Below, piece by piece: positions 51,886 to 61,853 of a DNA stretch of 64,000 bases. Location: contig CAYRNF010000002.1 of NCBI GenBank assembly GCA_964425695.1, positions 248,001 to 312,000 of the forward strand, written 5' to 3'. The stretch is from JAKPBU01 sp964425695 (GTDB lineage Bacteria > Pseudomonadota > Gammaproteobacteria > Xanthomonadales > Xanthomonadaceae). The translations under genes were made by a program, and so were the position numbers. Below the pieces are notes generated by a model that was not told the origin of the DNA, ran no database searches, and worked only from the letters and a program-made list of their open reading frames with translations. The stretch's first letter is position 1. Each line of letters opens with the position of its first letter.

Positions 51886-52944
51886 CTACAACACCGGCAT
51901 ATTGCCGCGGCTCGGCCATTCCTTGCGGCGGCGGATCGCGTCGACGCATTCGTCGATGATCGCCGGTCCGCGGTAGATCAGGCCGGTGTAGAGCTGCACC
52001 AGCGACGCGCCGGCCGCGGTCTTCTTGGCGGCATCGGGTCCGCCGAAGATGCCGCCCACGCCCACCAGCGGGATGGACTCGGGCAACCGCGTGCGCAGCA
52101 TGCGCAGCACCGCGGTGGACTTGTCCATGAGCGGGGCGCCGGACAGGCCGCCGCTCTCTGCGGCCAGCGGATGGTCCTGCACGGCCAGGCGCGACACGGT
52201 GGTGTTGGTGGCGATCACGCCGTCCACCTGCAGGTCGCCGAGCACGCGCGCGCACGCGTCGATGTCGTCGTCGGACAGGTCCGGCGCCACCTTCACCAGC
52301 ATCGGCACGCGCTTGCCGTGGCGCGCGCCCAGGCGTTCCTGCGCCTCGCGCAGCGTGCCCACCAGCCGGCGCAGGGCCTGCTCCTCCTGCAGTTCGCGCA
52401 GGCCCGCGGTGTTGGGCGAGGAGATGTTGACGGTGATGTAGTCCGCCAGCGGGTACACGCGCTCCATGCACAGCAGGTAGTCCTGCTCGGCCGCGTCGTT
52501 GGGCGTGTCCTTGTTGCGGCCGATGTTGATGCCCAGCAGGCCGCTGCCCTTGCGGCGCGCGCGGCCAACGTTGTCCACCAGCGCGTCGAGCCCGAGGTTG
52601 TTGAAGCCGAGCCGGTTGATGATCGCGCGGTGCTGCGGCAGCCGGAACATGCGCGGTTTGGGATTGCCTTCCTGCGCGCGCGGCGTGACCGTCCCGATCT
52701 CGATGAAGCCGAAGCCCAGCGCCAGCAGCGCGTCGATGTGCGCGCCGTTCTTGTCCAGGCCGGCGGCCAGGCCCACCGGATTGGGAAAGGTCAGGCCGAA
52801 GGCGCGGGTGGGGAACGGCTGCGGCGCGCGCGCCAGCAGCGGGTTCAGGCCGGTGCGGTACACGGCTTCCAGCGATGCCAACCCCATGGCGTGGGCACGT
52901 TCGGCATCCAGGCCGAACAGGAAGGGGCGGGCAAGGGAATACAT
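51886..52944 (-). CDS. pyrD: Dihydroorotate dehydrogenase (quinone), class 2
   Basis: Membrane-associated FMN enzyme of pyrimidine synthesis; 352 residues. The N-terminal helical extension (MYSLARPFLF) typical of class 2 is present. GLAAGLDKNG, FIEIGTVTP, INRLGFNN, NISSPNT with the catalytic serine, KVAPDL, TNTT and GVGGI are all intact. It lies 61 bp upstream of murB in the same direction. Confidence 0.95.
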   Translation of the reverse strand: MYSLARPFLFGLDAERAHAMGLASLEAVYRTGLNPLLARAPQPFPTRAFGLTFPNPVGLAAGLDKNGAHIDALLALGFGFIEIGTVTPRAQEGNPKPRMFRLPQHRAIINRLGFNNLGLDALVDNVGRARRKGSGLLGINIGRNKDTPNDAAEQDYLLCMERVYPLADYITVNISSPNTAGLRELQEEQALRRLVGTLREAQERLGARHGKRVPMLVKVAPDLSDDDIDACARVLGDLQVDGVIATNTTVSRLAVQDHPLAAESGGLSGAPLMDKSTAVLRMLRTRLPESIPLVGVGGIFGGPDAAKKTAAGASLVQLYTGLIYRGPAIIDECVDAIRRRKEWPSRGNMPVL

Positions 52945-53050
52945 GCGATAGGCGGCAGGGGCCGGACAGGGGCGACGGCCTTCACATTATTGCCCGAAAA
53001 CCCGCAGTGGCGCGCCGTGCCGCGCGCATGGCCGCGACCGCCCGGGCCGT

Positions 53051-53836
53051 TCAGTCGGGGATGCCGACGAAGACGCGCGTGTCGTAGGCGAAGTCCACCC
53101 GTCCGTCGATGGCGGTGGCGTCGAACAGCGCGCGCAGCGCATCGAGCATGGGCGCATGGCGCGGATCGCCGGGCTGCGGCGCGTACGACGACGACAGCAG
53201 CCGACCGCGCAGCGCGTCGAAATCAAGCTGTTGCCCGTGGTCGAAGCGCGCCAGGCCGCGCAGGCCGGCGCCGAACCAACGGCGCATGTGGTCGTCGTCG
53301 CCGTAGCGCTCGCTCACGCGGCTGTAGTCGGTCCCGTAGGTGTCGAGCAGGGCTTCGTAGCCTTCCAGGAACGGCGTGCCGGTGAGCCGGCGCGAGTTCC
53401 AGTACACGGCGACCAGGCCGCCCGGCCGCAGGATGCGCCGCCATTCGCGCCTGATCGCGGCCTGGTCGAACCAGTGGAAGGCCTGCGCGGCGCTGACCAG
53501 GTCCACGCTGGCATCGGCCAGCGCGGTTGCCTCGGCGCTGCCATCGACGGCGTGGAAATCGCGGTTGCCACCGAGCCACTGCACGGCGGCCGCACGCATC
53601 GCCGCGTTGGGCTCGACCGCCACGACCGCATGCCCGGCGTCCAGGAACATCTTCGACGAGATGCCGGTGCCGGCGCCGATGTCGGCCACGCGCCAGTCCG
53701 GCGCGATGCCGTGCTCGTCGCGCAGCCAGGCCATCAGGGCCGGCGGATAGTCCGGCCGGTAGCGGACGTAGTCCGCGACGCGGGAGGTGAACCGTGCGGT
53801 GGCGTGCAGGTCGTGGGTCACGTCGAAGCCGGGCAC
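53051..53836 (-). CDS. SAM-dependent methyltransferase (class I)
   Basis: 261 residues. Motif I is VADIGAGTG, motif II region VAVEPNAAM, and AAQAFHWFDQ with RILRPGGLVAVYWN forms the acceptor part typical of the UbiE/Methyltransf_11 group. The substrate is unknown. Start is GTG at 53836; a later in-frame GTG (five codons on) is possible. Downstream of the ALDH7 gene by 43 bp in the same direction. Confidence 0.82.
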   Translation of the reverse strand: MPGFDVTHDLHATARFTSRVADYVRYRPDYPPALMAWLRDEHGIAPDWRVADIGAGTGISSKMFLDAGHAVVAVEPNAAMRAAAVQWLGGNRDFHAVDGSAEATALADASVDLVSAAQAFHWFDQAAIRREWRRILRPGGLVAVYWNSRRLTGTPFLEGYEALLDTYGTDYSRVSERYGDDDHMRRWFGAGLRGLARFDHGQQLDFDALRGRLLSSSYAPQPGDPRHAPMLDALRALFDATAIDGRVDFAYDTRVFVGIPD

Positions 53837-53879
53837 GAAGGCGGGCCCAGCTTACGACGCGTTGCGCCCGCGTTGCCGC

Positions 53880-55412
53880 CTACAGGTCGAACTTGATGCC
53901 CTGCGCCAGCGGCAGCGAATCGGAATAGTTGATGGTGTTGGTCTGGCGACGCATGTAGGCCTTCCATGCGTCCGATCCGGATTCGCGGCCGCCGCCGGTT
54001 TCCTTCTCGCCGCCGAACGCGCCGCCGATCTCCGCACCGCTGGTGCCGATGTTGACGTTGGCGATGCCGCAGTCGCTGCCGGCCGCGGACAGGAAGGCCT
54101 CCGCGCGCTTGAGGTTGGTGGTGAAGATCGACGAGCTCAGGCCCTGCGGCACCGCGTTCTGCATCTCGATGGCTTCGTCGAGCTCGCGGTACTTCATCAC
54201 GTACAGGATCGGCGCGAAGGTTTCGTGCTGGACGATCTGCGCATCGTTGGTGAGGCCGGTGACGATGGCCGGCAGCACGAAGTTGCCCGGGCGGTCGATG
54301 GCTTCGCCGCCGGTTTCGACGGTGCCGCCGGCCGCCCTGGCCTTGGCGATGGCGTCGAGGTAGGCATCCACGCCGTCCCTGCTGTTGAGCGGGCCCATCA
54401 GGTTGGCCGGATCGGTGGGATCGCCGATCTTCGACTCCACCTGCTTGTAGGCGGCGATCAGCTTCGCCAGCACGTCGTCGTAGACCGATTCGTGCACGAT
54501 CAGCCGGCGCGTGGTGGTGCAGCGCTGGCCGGCGGTGCCCACCGCGCCGAACACGATCGCGGGGATCGCCAGCTTCAGGTCCGCGGTCTCGTCCACGATG
54601 ATCGCGTTGTTGCCGCCGAGCTCCAGCAGCGAACGGCCCATGCGCTGCGCCACGCGTTCGCCGACCATGCGGCCGACCTTGGTGCTGCCGGTGAAGCTGA
54701 CCAGCGCCACGCGGCGGTCGTCGACGAACTGCTGCGCCAGGTCGCTGCCGGCGTCGTTGAACAGGAAGAAGATGTCCGGGAAGCCGGCCTTGCGCAGCGC
54801 CTCGTTGCAGATCTTCATGCTGGCGATGGCCGACAGCGGCGTCTTGGGCGACGGCTTCCAGATGCTGATGTCGCCGCACACGGCCGCGACGAAGCTGTTC
54901 CAGGCCCACACGGCCACCGGGAAGTTGAAGGCGCTGATGATCCCGACCAGCCCGATCGGGTGCCACTGCTCGTACATGCGGTGGCCGGGGCGCTCGCTGT
55001 GCATGGTCAGGCCGTAGAGCTGGCGCGACAGGCCCACGGCGAACTCGCCGATGTCGATCATCTCCTGCACTTCGCCGTCGCCTTCCGGCTTGGACTTGCC
55101 CATTTCCAGCGCCACCAGCGAGCCCAGCGCGTCCTTGTGGGTGCGCAGTGCGTCCGCGCACAGGCGGATCGCCTCGCCGCGGCGCGGGGCCGGGGTGGTG
55201 CGCCAGACCTTGAACGCGGCCTGGGCGCGCTTGACGATCAGGTCGTAGTCGGCCTGGCTGGAAGCGTGCACGCGGCCCAGCACCTCGCCGGTGGTCGGGT
55301 TCACCGGCTCGAGCACGCCGGCGTCGCTGGTCTTCGACCATTCGTTGCTGCCGAGGTAGGTGCCCGACTCGGTGTCGGTGAGGCCCAGGGCGGTGAGGAC
55401 GGGGTGGGGCAT
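53880..55412 (-). CDS. Aldehyde dehydrogenase, antiquitin type (alpha-aminoadipic semialdehyde DH-like)
   Basis: 510 residues. AFNFPVAVWAWN, SFTGSTKVGR, LELGGNNAIIV with the base Glu and GTAGQRCTTTRR with the catalytic Cys match ALDH7A1-like enzymes, which oxidise alpha-aminoadipic semialdehyde in lysine breakdown. GGEKETGGGRESGSDAWK near the end is a further family block. ATG at 55412 is the natural start. Specificity is inferred from the subfamily. Confidence 0.88.
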   Translation of the reverse strand: MPHPVLTALGLTDTESGTYLGSNEWSKTSDAGVLEPVNPTTGEVLGRVHASSQADYDLIVKRAQAAFKVWRTTPAPRRGEAIRLCADALRTHKDALGSLVALEMGKSKPEGDGEVQEMIDIGEFAVGLSRQLYGLTMHSERPGHRMYEQWHPIGLVGIISAFNFPVAVWAWNSFVAAVCGDISIWKPSPKTPLSAIASMKICNEALRKAGFPDIFFLFNDAGSDLAQQFVDDRRVALVSFTGSTKVGRMVGERVAQRMGRSLLELGGNNAIIVDETADLKLAIPAIVFGAVGTAGQRCTTTRRLIVHESVYDDVLAKLIAAYKQVESKIGDPTDPANLMGPLNSRDGVDAYLDAIAKARAAGGTVETGGEAIDRPGNFVLPAIVTGLTNDAQIVQHETFAPILYVMKYRELDEAIEMQNAVPQGLSSSIFTTNLKRAEAFLSAAGSDCGIANVNIGTSGAEIGGAFGGEKETGGGRESGSDAWKAYMRRQTNTINYSDSLPLAQGIKFDL

Positions 55413-55510
55413 GCCAGCGACTCCGGTGAAAGGTGGAGGAACGCCTCCCGGACGCGACGTGCGGAACCGTAGTTCCGGCCGCGCCCGGCGGCGCTCCTGC
55501 AAGGGATGGA

Positions 55511-55587
55511 TGGCGGCCCCGATACGATTCGAACGTACGACCTGTCCCTTAGGAGGGGACCGCTCTATCCAGCTGAGCTACGGGGCC
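55511..55587 (-). tRNA. tRNA-Arg (anticodon CCU)
   Basis: Seven-base acceptor stem GGCCCCG / CGGGGCC, D-arm AGCTCAGCTGGATAGAGC, anticodon stem GTCCC/GGGAC around loop CTCCTAA (anticodon CCU, reading AGG) and T-arm with GTTCGAATC. Discriminator G and encoded CCA at the 3' end (55511-55513). Confidence 0.96.
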
Positions 55588-55627
55588 AAGGGCGCGGATT
55601 ATCGCAGAAGGCGCGCGCCCGGCCGCC

Positions 55628-57433
55628 TCAGCGCGCGGCGGCGCGCAGTCCCTTGCGCGAGCGTTCCAGCCACCACAGCGCGGCCGTGAGCAGCAGCCAG
55701 CCCGCGAACCACGGCCAGCGCGGGCCAGGCGCCAACACGGCGGCAGCGGCCGGTGCCGCGCGGGTCGCGCCGGCGAGCGCCTGGGTGGAGTCGCGCAGCG
55801 CCCGGGCACGCGCGGTGGCCAGCTGGGTCGCGTCTGGCACGTGGAACCGGGCCTCGCGGCCGCCCATGCGCAGCAGGTGCCAGCCGGCCTGTTCCGCCCA
55901 GAACCCGGCGCATGCGCTGGCGCCCGTGCGCGGGTCGGGCAGCAGGCGGGCGCGCGCGCCGCCGGGGGCGACCACCTCCGCCTCCCCGGACACGCCGCAC
56001 ACCACGCTGCGTTCGCCGGGTGGCGCGGCCTCGATCCGCGGTTCCGGCGTGCGCGACGGGGCGCGCGCCAGCACCGTCACCAGCCGGCCCCAGGCTTCGC
56101 CATGCGCGTCCTGTCGGCCCGCCAGCACCAGGCGATAGCTGTCGTCGAAGCCGGCCACGCCGATGCGGCCCCGCCCGTGCGCGCGCCAGGACGCCAGCGG
56201 GCGGCCCGCGGCGTCGGACAGCGCCACCACGCCATCGGCGGCGACCGCCTGCACAGGGCTGCGCACGATCGGCGGAAGCGCATCCACGGCATCGCCCGCA
56301 CGCACGAAGCCGTCGCCGAGGCGGACCTCCCGCGCCGGCACGGGGCTGGCCGAGAAACCCAGGGCGCGCAGCGTGGCGCGGTCGCCGGCGGTGGCTCCGG
56401 CGGACAGCCGCAGCAGCAGGCCCAGGCCGCGGTCCACGGCGGCCAGCACGGCGGCGCGCTGGCCCGCGCCCAGCCCGCGCCAGCTGCGTTCATCCAGCAG
56501 CAGCAGGTCCAGGCCATCCAGCGACGCGGCGTCCAGCGCGGTGCGCGCGCTGGCGATGCGCAGGCCGGCGCCCAGCTCGATGCGCGCGTCCATGTCGATG
56601 CCCGCATCCAGCGCCCAGCGGCGCAGGAACTTCAGTTCCGCATCCGGCGCACCGGCCACCACCAGCGCGCGCACGCGCCGGGCAGGCGTCACCTGCAGCG
56701 GCAGCTGCACGGTTTCCACCACGCGCCCACCGGGGCCGCGGATGCGCAACGCGAACATCGCCGGGCCGGCCGCGCGCGCGCTGGCGTACAGCGCGAAGGC
56801 CCCGCTGCCGGGCAGGCTGGCGCTGGCCACGCGCCGGCCGGCGGGATCCAGCAGTTCGGCGCGTCCTTCCCCGATGCCATGGACCCGGCCCTGCACCCGG
56901 AACGTGCGGCCGGACGCGACGTCCTGCGGCAGCGACAGTTCGGCCACGCCCGGCGGCAGCGGTGCCGGGTGGAAGCGCAGGTCGAGACCGCGCACGGCGG
57001 GCAGGTCGCGCGCGGGCAGTCCCGCGCCCACCACGTGCACGGTGCGCGTGGCCGGATGGCGGCGCAGCGCGGTGGCCAGGTCGGGCATGCGCTCGGCGCC
57101 GATCCAGCGCGCGCCGGTGGGCATCGCTTCCGGCAGGGCCACCACCGGACCGCGCGCGGATGCGGTGCCCACCTCCGCTGTGCGCGCGGTCAGCACCGTC
57201 AGCGTGCCTGCCGGCAGCGGCTGCGCGGGCGGGAACACGGTGAAGTACAGCAGCACCGCACTGCCCGCCTGCGCGACCAGCACGAACGCCGCGCGCCAGG
57301 CCTGCGGCCGCGCGACCGCCGCGGGCGAACGCCAGCGCCACAGCATGCGGGCGCTGGCCAGCAGCACCGCCAGCGCCAGCAGCCAGGCGACAGCCTGCGC
57401 GGGCGGCATGCCGGACAGCAGCGGGGGATTCAT
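55628..57433 (-). CDS. Large membrane protein of the MoxR cluster (BatA-like/GATase-like C-terminal member)
   Basis: 601 residues. Two N-terminal membrane spans (about 12-30 and 45-65) and one near the C-terminus (about 570-590). The middle is a large periplasmic region with beta-sandwich-like segments and a Rossmann-like VRALVVAGAPDAELKFLRRWALDAG stretch of the class-1 glutamine-amidotransferase-like type seen in such clusters; no catalytic triad is evident. The ATG overlaps the DUF4175 stop (ATGA). Function unknown; the context argues for assembly or scaffold work with MoxR. Confidence 0.75.
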   Translation of the reverse strand: MNPPLLSGMPPAQAVAWLLALAVLLASARMLWRWRSPAAVARPQAWRAAFVLVAQAGSAVLLYFTVFPPAQPLPAGTLTVLTARTAEVGTASARGPVVALPEAMPTGARWIGAERMPDLATALRRHPATRTVHVVGAGLPARDLPAVRGLDLRFHPAPLPPGVAELSLPQDVASGRTFRVQGRVHGIGEGRAELLDPAGRRVASASLPGSGAFALYASARAAGPAMFALRIRGPGGRVVETVQLPLQVTPARRVRALVVAGAPDAELKFLRRWALDAGIDMDARIELGAGLRIASARTALDAASLDGLDLLLLDERSWRGLGAGQRAAVLAAVDRGLGLLLRLSAGATAGDRATLRALGFSASPVPAREVRLGDGFVRAGDAVDALPPIVRSPVQAVAADGVVALSDAAGRPLASWRAHGRGRIGVAGFDDSYRLVLAGRQDAHGEAWGRLVTVLARAPSRTPEPRIEAAPPGERSVVCGVSGEAEVVAPGGARARLLPDPRTGASACAGFWAEQAGWHLLRMGGREARFHVPDATQLATARARALRDSTQALAGATRAAPAAAAVLAPGPRWPWFAGWLLLTAALWWLERSRKGLRAAAR

Positions 57434-59655
57434 GGCGGTGCCTCGCGCAGCGCGTCCAGGTAGGCATTGCCCGCGGGGCTGGCGCCGCGTCGCCGTGCCG
57501 GGGCCGCCGGTGGGCGCGCCAGCAGCGGCCACAGCAGGTCGCGCAGGCGCTGCCGGCAGGCGGCGCAGTCCGGTTCGCGCCGCACCGTGTCCAGCGCCGC
57601 AGCGATCGCCAGCGCATCGCCACCGGCTGTGTCGTGCGCGGCCAGCCAGCGCGCGAGCGCGTCCGCGTCGAACGTGCCCGCACCTCCGTTGCGCGCGTCC
57701 GTCAGCGGCGCCAGCGCGCGCCAGGCGTTTGCGAGCGTGGGGTCGGGCGCGGGCGCGCGGCGCATGGGATCGGCGCGGCCCGACAGGCCTTCGCGGTTGC
57801 CGGTGAGGCGGCGCGAGGCGTCGATGGGCGGCAGCTCGGTGCCGAGCTTGGGCAGGTAGATGCGTTCGGCCTGCTGCACCTGCTTGATCAGGTCGAGCGC
57901 GCGGTAGGCGAAGGGCAGGGCGCGGTCGGGCCGGCCGGTGCGCAGTTCCTGCTCGGAACCCCACATCTCGTTCAGCGCCGAGCGCAGCAGTTCGCGCGTC
58001 TGCGGATCGAGCAGGGTCGCAGCCTCGGGGATGTCGTGGGTATGGCCGAAGCGCTCCAGCACCTGCTCCTGCTCGCCGAAGCGCGCGGCGCGCGGGGGTG
58101 GGTCGTCCGCGGCGTGGTCGTGGCCGTCGCCGGGCGCGTGGGTGTCGCCTGCGTCCTGCGACGCGGCGGCATCGGCGGCATCGGCGCGTGGCGCGGGCGC
58201 ATCGTGGGTGGGCAGGGCGGGCGCGTCCGCGGGGGCGTCGTTGGTGGGCAACTCGACGCCTTCGGTCTCCTCGCCCAGGAACTGGCCGTATCGCAGGCGC
58301 AGCAGGCGCTGGTCCACGCCGATGGCGTCGGAGCGCTGCACGAAGGCGTCCGCGGCGATGCGCGGCTTGTCCTTCTGCAGCGCCTCGGCGTCGATGATGA
58401 TCTGGCGCTGGCTGCGGAAGTACGCCGGCATCACCTTCTTCATCAGCGCATCCAGCCCCCCGGGCTGCTCGATGATCTCCGGCGACCAGCGCAGGATCAC
58501 GCTGGGTCCGCGCACCACCTGCGGCGCCGGCGCGCGCAGGTCCGACACCACCAGCTGCACGATCAGGTCGTCGCCCGGCACCAGCCCCAGCGCGGCCAGG
58601 TCGAAGCCGTGCGCGTAGCGGCGCCGGGTCGCGCTGCCGGTCCCGCGCAGCGGCACGCTGCGCTCGTTCGAGGTGATGTTCTCGCCGCTGCCCTGGGTGC
58701 GCACGATGCGCAGCCGCGCGTTCGCCGCCAGTCCGTAGTCGTCGCTGGCTTCAAACGCCACCTGCCACGCGCGCTGGCCGCCGGTCACCGTGCTCAGGGT
58801 CGCAGTGGGCCGCAACAGGCGGACCTGCGGCGGGCGGTCGGCGATGGTGTCGATGCGGTGCAGCCGGGGGCGGCCCCGGGCATCGGGCTGCGCGGGTTCG
58901 ATGCGGTACAGCGCGGCGCGCTGGATGCGGCGGCTGGCGGTCCAGCGTCGGTCGGCCTGGCGGCGCAGCGGCAGGCGCGTGGCGTCGTGGAAGACCAGCG
59001 CCGCCGACCCGGTGTCGGGCGTGAACCGGAAGGTCCATGCCAGCGTCGAGCCGGCCGGCACCTTCGCGGACAGTACGGGGCCGCGGCGCGTGGGCAGGCC
59101 GGTGTAAGCGGGCGGGCGGATCTCGAGCTGCTGCGCCGTCGCGCGCGCCGGCAGCGTGGCGTCGCCGCGTTCGCCGGCGCTCGCCACTACACGCACGGGC
59201 CCGTGGCCGACCGCATGCGGCCACAGCAGCACGGCGGTGGCGACCAGCGCGGCCGCCACCGCGGAGGCCCACAGCCAGCACGCCGGCCACGCATCGCGCA
59301 GGTCCGGCGCGCCTTGCGCGGCCAGGCGCGCGGCCAGGCGTTCGCGCTGCAGGCGGGCGAGCGCGGTGCGCGCGGCGGCCGGGTCCACCAGCAGCGCCGC
59401 GCTGTCTTCCATGTCGGGCCGGCGTGCGTCCAGCGTGCGCACCAGCCAGCGCCCGTCCATGCGGCGCAGGCGCAGGAACGCGTACACCGCCGCCGCAGCG
59501 CCCAGCGCCGCCAGCGCGGCCCAGCCCCAACCGCCGAAACGCCAGGCCGCAACCGCGCCGGCGGCCAGCCAGGGCGCGACCGCCAGACCCATGCCCGCCA
59601 GCGCGTGCCGCTGCGCTGCGCGCTGCGCGGTGCGCAAGGTCGCCTGCGCGCTCAT
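57430..59655 (-). CDS. DUF4175-like membrane protein
   Basis: 741 residues. Membrane spans at about 22-60 and 120-145, then a long periplasmic region with PPAYTGLPTRRGPV and LLRPTATLSTVTGGQRAWQVAFEASDDYGLA, typical of DUF4175. A His/Asp-rich stretch (HAPGDGHDHAADD) lies about two thirds along, possibly metal-binding. The C-terminus includes a CAAC pair. Both ends overlap neighbours by 4 nt. The same frame is open upstream to 61881 but that is a shadow of other genes. Confidence 0.75.
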   Translation of the reverse strand: MSAQATLRTAQRAAQRHALAGMGLAVAPWLAAGAVAAWRFGGWGWAALAALGAAAAVYAFLRLRRMDGRWLVRTLDARRPDMEDSAALLVDPAAARTALARLQRERLAARLAAQGAPDLRDAWPACWLWASAVAAALVATAVLLWPHAVGHGPVRVVASAGERGDATLPARATAQQLEIRPPAYTGLPTRRGPVLSAKVPAGSTLAWTFRFTPDTGSAALVFHDATRLPLRRQADRRWTASRRIQRAALYRIEPAQPDARGRPRLHRIDTIADRPPQVRLLRPTATLSTVTGGQRAWQVAFEASDDYGLAANARLRIVRTQGSGENITSNERSVPLRGTGSATRRRYAHGFDLAALGLVPGDDLIVQLVVSDLRAPAPQVVRGPSVILRWSPEIIEQPGGLDALMKKVMPAYFRSQRQIIIDAEALQKDKPRIAADAFVQRSDAIGVDQRLLRLRYGQFLGEETEGVELPTNDAPADAPALPTHDAPAPRADAADAAASQDAGDTHAPGDGHDHAADDPPPRAARFGEQEQVLERFGHTHDIPEAATLLDPQTRELLRSALNEMWGSEQELRTGRPDRALPFAYRALDLIKQVQQAERIYLPKLGTELPPIDASRRLTGNREGLSGRADPMRRAPAPDPTLANAWRALAPLTDARNGGAGTFDADALARWLAAHDTAGGDALAIAAALDTVRREPDCAACRQRLRDLLWPLLARPPAAPARRRGASPAGNAYLDALREAPP

Positions 59656-60884
59656 GCCGCCTCGCTCCGCCGCGGGCCGCTGGCCAGCCAGCGCTCCAGC
59701 ACGAACAACAGCGCGATCAGCCAGGCCAGCCACGGTGCCAGCGGTTGCGGCGTCTCCGGCCAGGCTGGTGCACCGCTGCGCGGCGCGTGGTCGCGCGCGG
59801 CAACCCGCGCCGGCGCCACCGGCTGGCCGTCGAGCGCCTCGCGCAGGCGCTGAGGGAAGTCGGCTTCCACAAGCGCCGGCACCGCCGCCGGCAGCAGCGC
59901 GCGCTGCCACTGCAGCACGCGCCCGCGGCCGTGGCGCTGGGTGCGCAGCAGCGGTCCCGCGTCGTCGCGCCATGCCACGGCGGCGTCGCGCGCGAAGCCG
60001 GGCCATTGCGCGTCGGCATCCAGCAGCGCGTCGCCGCCGCCGCGCACCCACCGCTGCACGTGCGCCGGCACCGGACCCGGCACCAGCCACGCCAGGCGCG
60101 GCGCGGCCGGATCCAGAGGTTGCGTGGCCGGCGCGATGCTGACCCGCGACGGTGGCGCGGCCGCGTCCGCGCTGGGCGGGCCGGCCGCCGCCGCGTCTTC
60201 CACCGCCCAGGCGACGCCCGCCGCGCGCAGGTAGCGCACGGCATCGGCGCGCGCGGGCGCGTAGCGCACCTGCATCCGCGGCGTGGGCAGCGGCCGCGGT
60301 GCGGCAGCAGCGGGCCCGGCCGCCGGTGCCGACAGGACGCGCCAGTCCACCCTTCGGCTGAGCTGCGGGCGTTGCGCATCCGCGTCCGTGAGCGTGGGTG
60401 GCACCACGACAGTCAGCGGCGCGCCTGCCGGCAGCTGCGCATCCAGTTCGCGCAGCAGGCTGGGCAGGGTGGCCTGCGCGGCGGGCGCGGGCGCCGCATC
60501 GGCCGGTTCGCCGTCGCGCCGGATCTCGGGGAAGCCGGGCGCGAGCCGCAGCCAGCGCGCATCCGCAGGCGCGCCTGCCGCGCGCGCGGCCCCCACGCCA
60601 ATGCCCGGGGCCAGGGCGACGCGCGGCGCATCGTCCGCGCGGCCGAACAGCACTGGCTGCGCGAACAGCAGCGCCAGCGCCGCCAGCAGCAGCAGGCGCA
60701 GCAGCAGGAGCAGCCATTCCTCCAGCCGGTGCTTGCGCCGCGGCTGCGGTAGTGCACGCAGCCAGCGCAGCGCCGCGAAGGGCACCATGCGCTGCTCGCT
60801 GCGCCGCGCCAGGTGCACCAGCAGCGGCAGCAGCAGTGCGGCGAAGGCGGCCAGGCCGATCGGCAGGAGCAGCAGCACGTTCAC
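59652..60884 (-). CDS. BatA-domain membrane protein
   Basis: 410 residues. The N-terminal 85 residues match the BatA/aerotolerance N-terminal domain: a membrane span, LARRSEQRMVPFAALRWLRALPQPRRKHRLEEWLLLLLR as an amphipathic loop, then a second span. The rest is an Ala/Pro-rich periplasmic region without a VWA MIDAS, ending in a final span near the C-terminus. Start is GTG (MNVLLLLP). ATGA overlap with DUF4175. Confidence 0.82.
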   Translation of the reverse strand: MNVLLLLPIGLAAFAALLLPLLVHLARRSEQRMVPFAALRWLRALPQPRRKHRLEEWLLLLLRLLLLAALALLFAQPVLFGRADDAPRVALAPGIGVGAARAAGAPADARWLRLAPGFPEIRRDGEPADAAPAPAAQATLPSLLRELDAQLPAGAPLTVVVPPTLTDADAQRPQLSRRVDWRVLSAPAAGPAAAAPRPLPTPRMQVRYAPARADAVRYLRAAGVAWAVEDAAAAGPPSADAAAPPSRVSIAPATQPLDPAAPRLAWLVPGPVPAHVQRWVRGGGDALLDADAQWPGFARDAAVAWRDDAGPLLRTQRHGRGRVLQWQRALLPAAVPALVEADFPQRLREALDGQPVAPARVAARDHAPRSGAPAWPETPQPLAPWLAWLIALLFVLERWLASGPRRSEAA

Positions 60885-60938
60885 CGCGCGATCTCCGCGG
60901 TGCGCGCAGCTGCGGCGGTGGCGTGGCGCGGCATCGGC

Positions 60939-61826
60939 TCAGCCACCGCTGCGTGCCAGGAACAGCCTGCGCAAGGGCGCGTCCAGCGGTTCGTCCATGG
61001 CATGCACCTCGTGGCGGATGCCCGCGGCGACCATGCGCCGCGCCAGCGCGCGCTGCGCGTCGCCGAAGCGCTGCCGGTATTCGGCGCGCAGCCGGTCCGC
61101 ATCGCCGAGCAGGTCGGCACCGGTTTCCGGATCGCGGAAGCGATAGCCGCCCTGGAAAGGGAAGTCGCGTTCGTCGGCCGCGATCAGCTGGACCAGGACG
61201 ACGTCGCGCCGCGCCGCCGCCAGGCGTTCCAGCAGCGGCGCGGTAGCGTCGTCGAACGCGTCGCCCAGCGCGATCACCAGGCTGCGTGCGCGCACCGCTT
61301 CCCACAGCGGGCGCAGCCGGGCTTCGTCCGGCCAGCTCCCCGACGGCGACAGCGCCTGCAATGCGAGCAGGCAGCGGTCGCGCTGGCGCGCGCCGGCGCC
61401 CAGGGGCGTCACCTGCAGGCCCGCGCCGCCGATGGCGGCCAGGCCGAAGCGGTCGCCCTGGCGCAGCGCCAACTCCACGCAGCAGGCGGCCAGCGCGCGC
61501 GCCGCGTGCAGCCGGGTCCAGGCCGGGCGCGCCTGGTCGGCCTGCGACATCGAGGCGGTGGTGTCCACCAGCAACCACACGTCCAGCGGGCTGTCGCGCT
61601 CGGCCTCGCGCACGAAGAAACGGTCCGAGCGCGCGTACAGCTTCCAGTCGATCTGGCGCAGTTCGTCGCCCGGCTCGTAGGCACGGTATTGCGCGAACTC
61701 CAGCCCGGCACCGCGGCTTGGACTGCGATGCTGGCCGAAGCCCTGCGCACCGCCGGCTACACGCGTGGACAGCCGCAGATCGCGCAGCCGGGCACGGATG
61801 TCGTGCGGGACGAGGTCGGGCGTCAT
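60939..61826 (-). CDS. DUF58 protein of the MoxR cluster
   Basis: 295 residues. The DUF58 signature FAQYRAYEPGDELRQIDWKLYARSDRFFVREAE is intact. A VWA-like fold follows with the metal site reading DTTAS, where the usual second residue Ser is Thr. DUF58 proteins pair with MoxR AAA+ ATPases. It lies 54 bp before the BatA-like gene and 383 bp after moxR. Confidence 0.88.
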   Translation of the reverse strand: MTPDLVPHDIRARLRDLRLSTRVAGGAQGFGQHRSPSRGAGLEFAQYRAYEPGDELRQIDWKLYARSDRFFVREAERDSPLDVWLLVDTTASMSQADQARPAWTRLHAARALAACCVELALRQGDRFGLAAIGGAGLQVTPLGAGARQRDRCLLALQALSPSGSWPDEARLRPLWEAVRARSLVIALGDAFDDATAPLLERLAAARRDVVLVQLIAADERDFPFQGGYRFRDPETGADLLGDADRLRAEYRQRFGDAQRALARRMVAAGIRHEVHAMDEPLDAPLRRLFLARSGG

Positions 61827-61853
61827 CGGTGCGCCCGCCCGCGAACGTCAAAG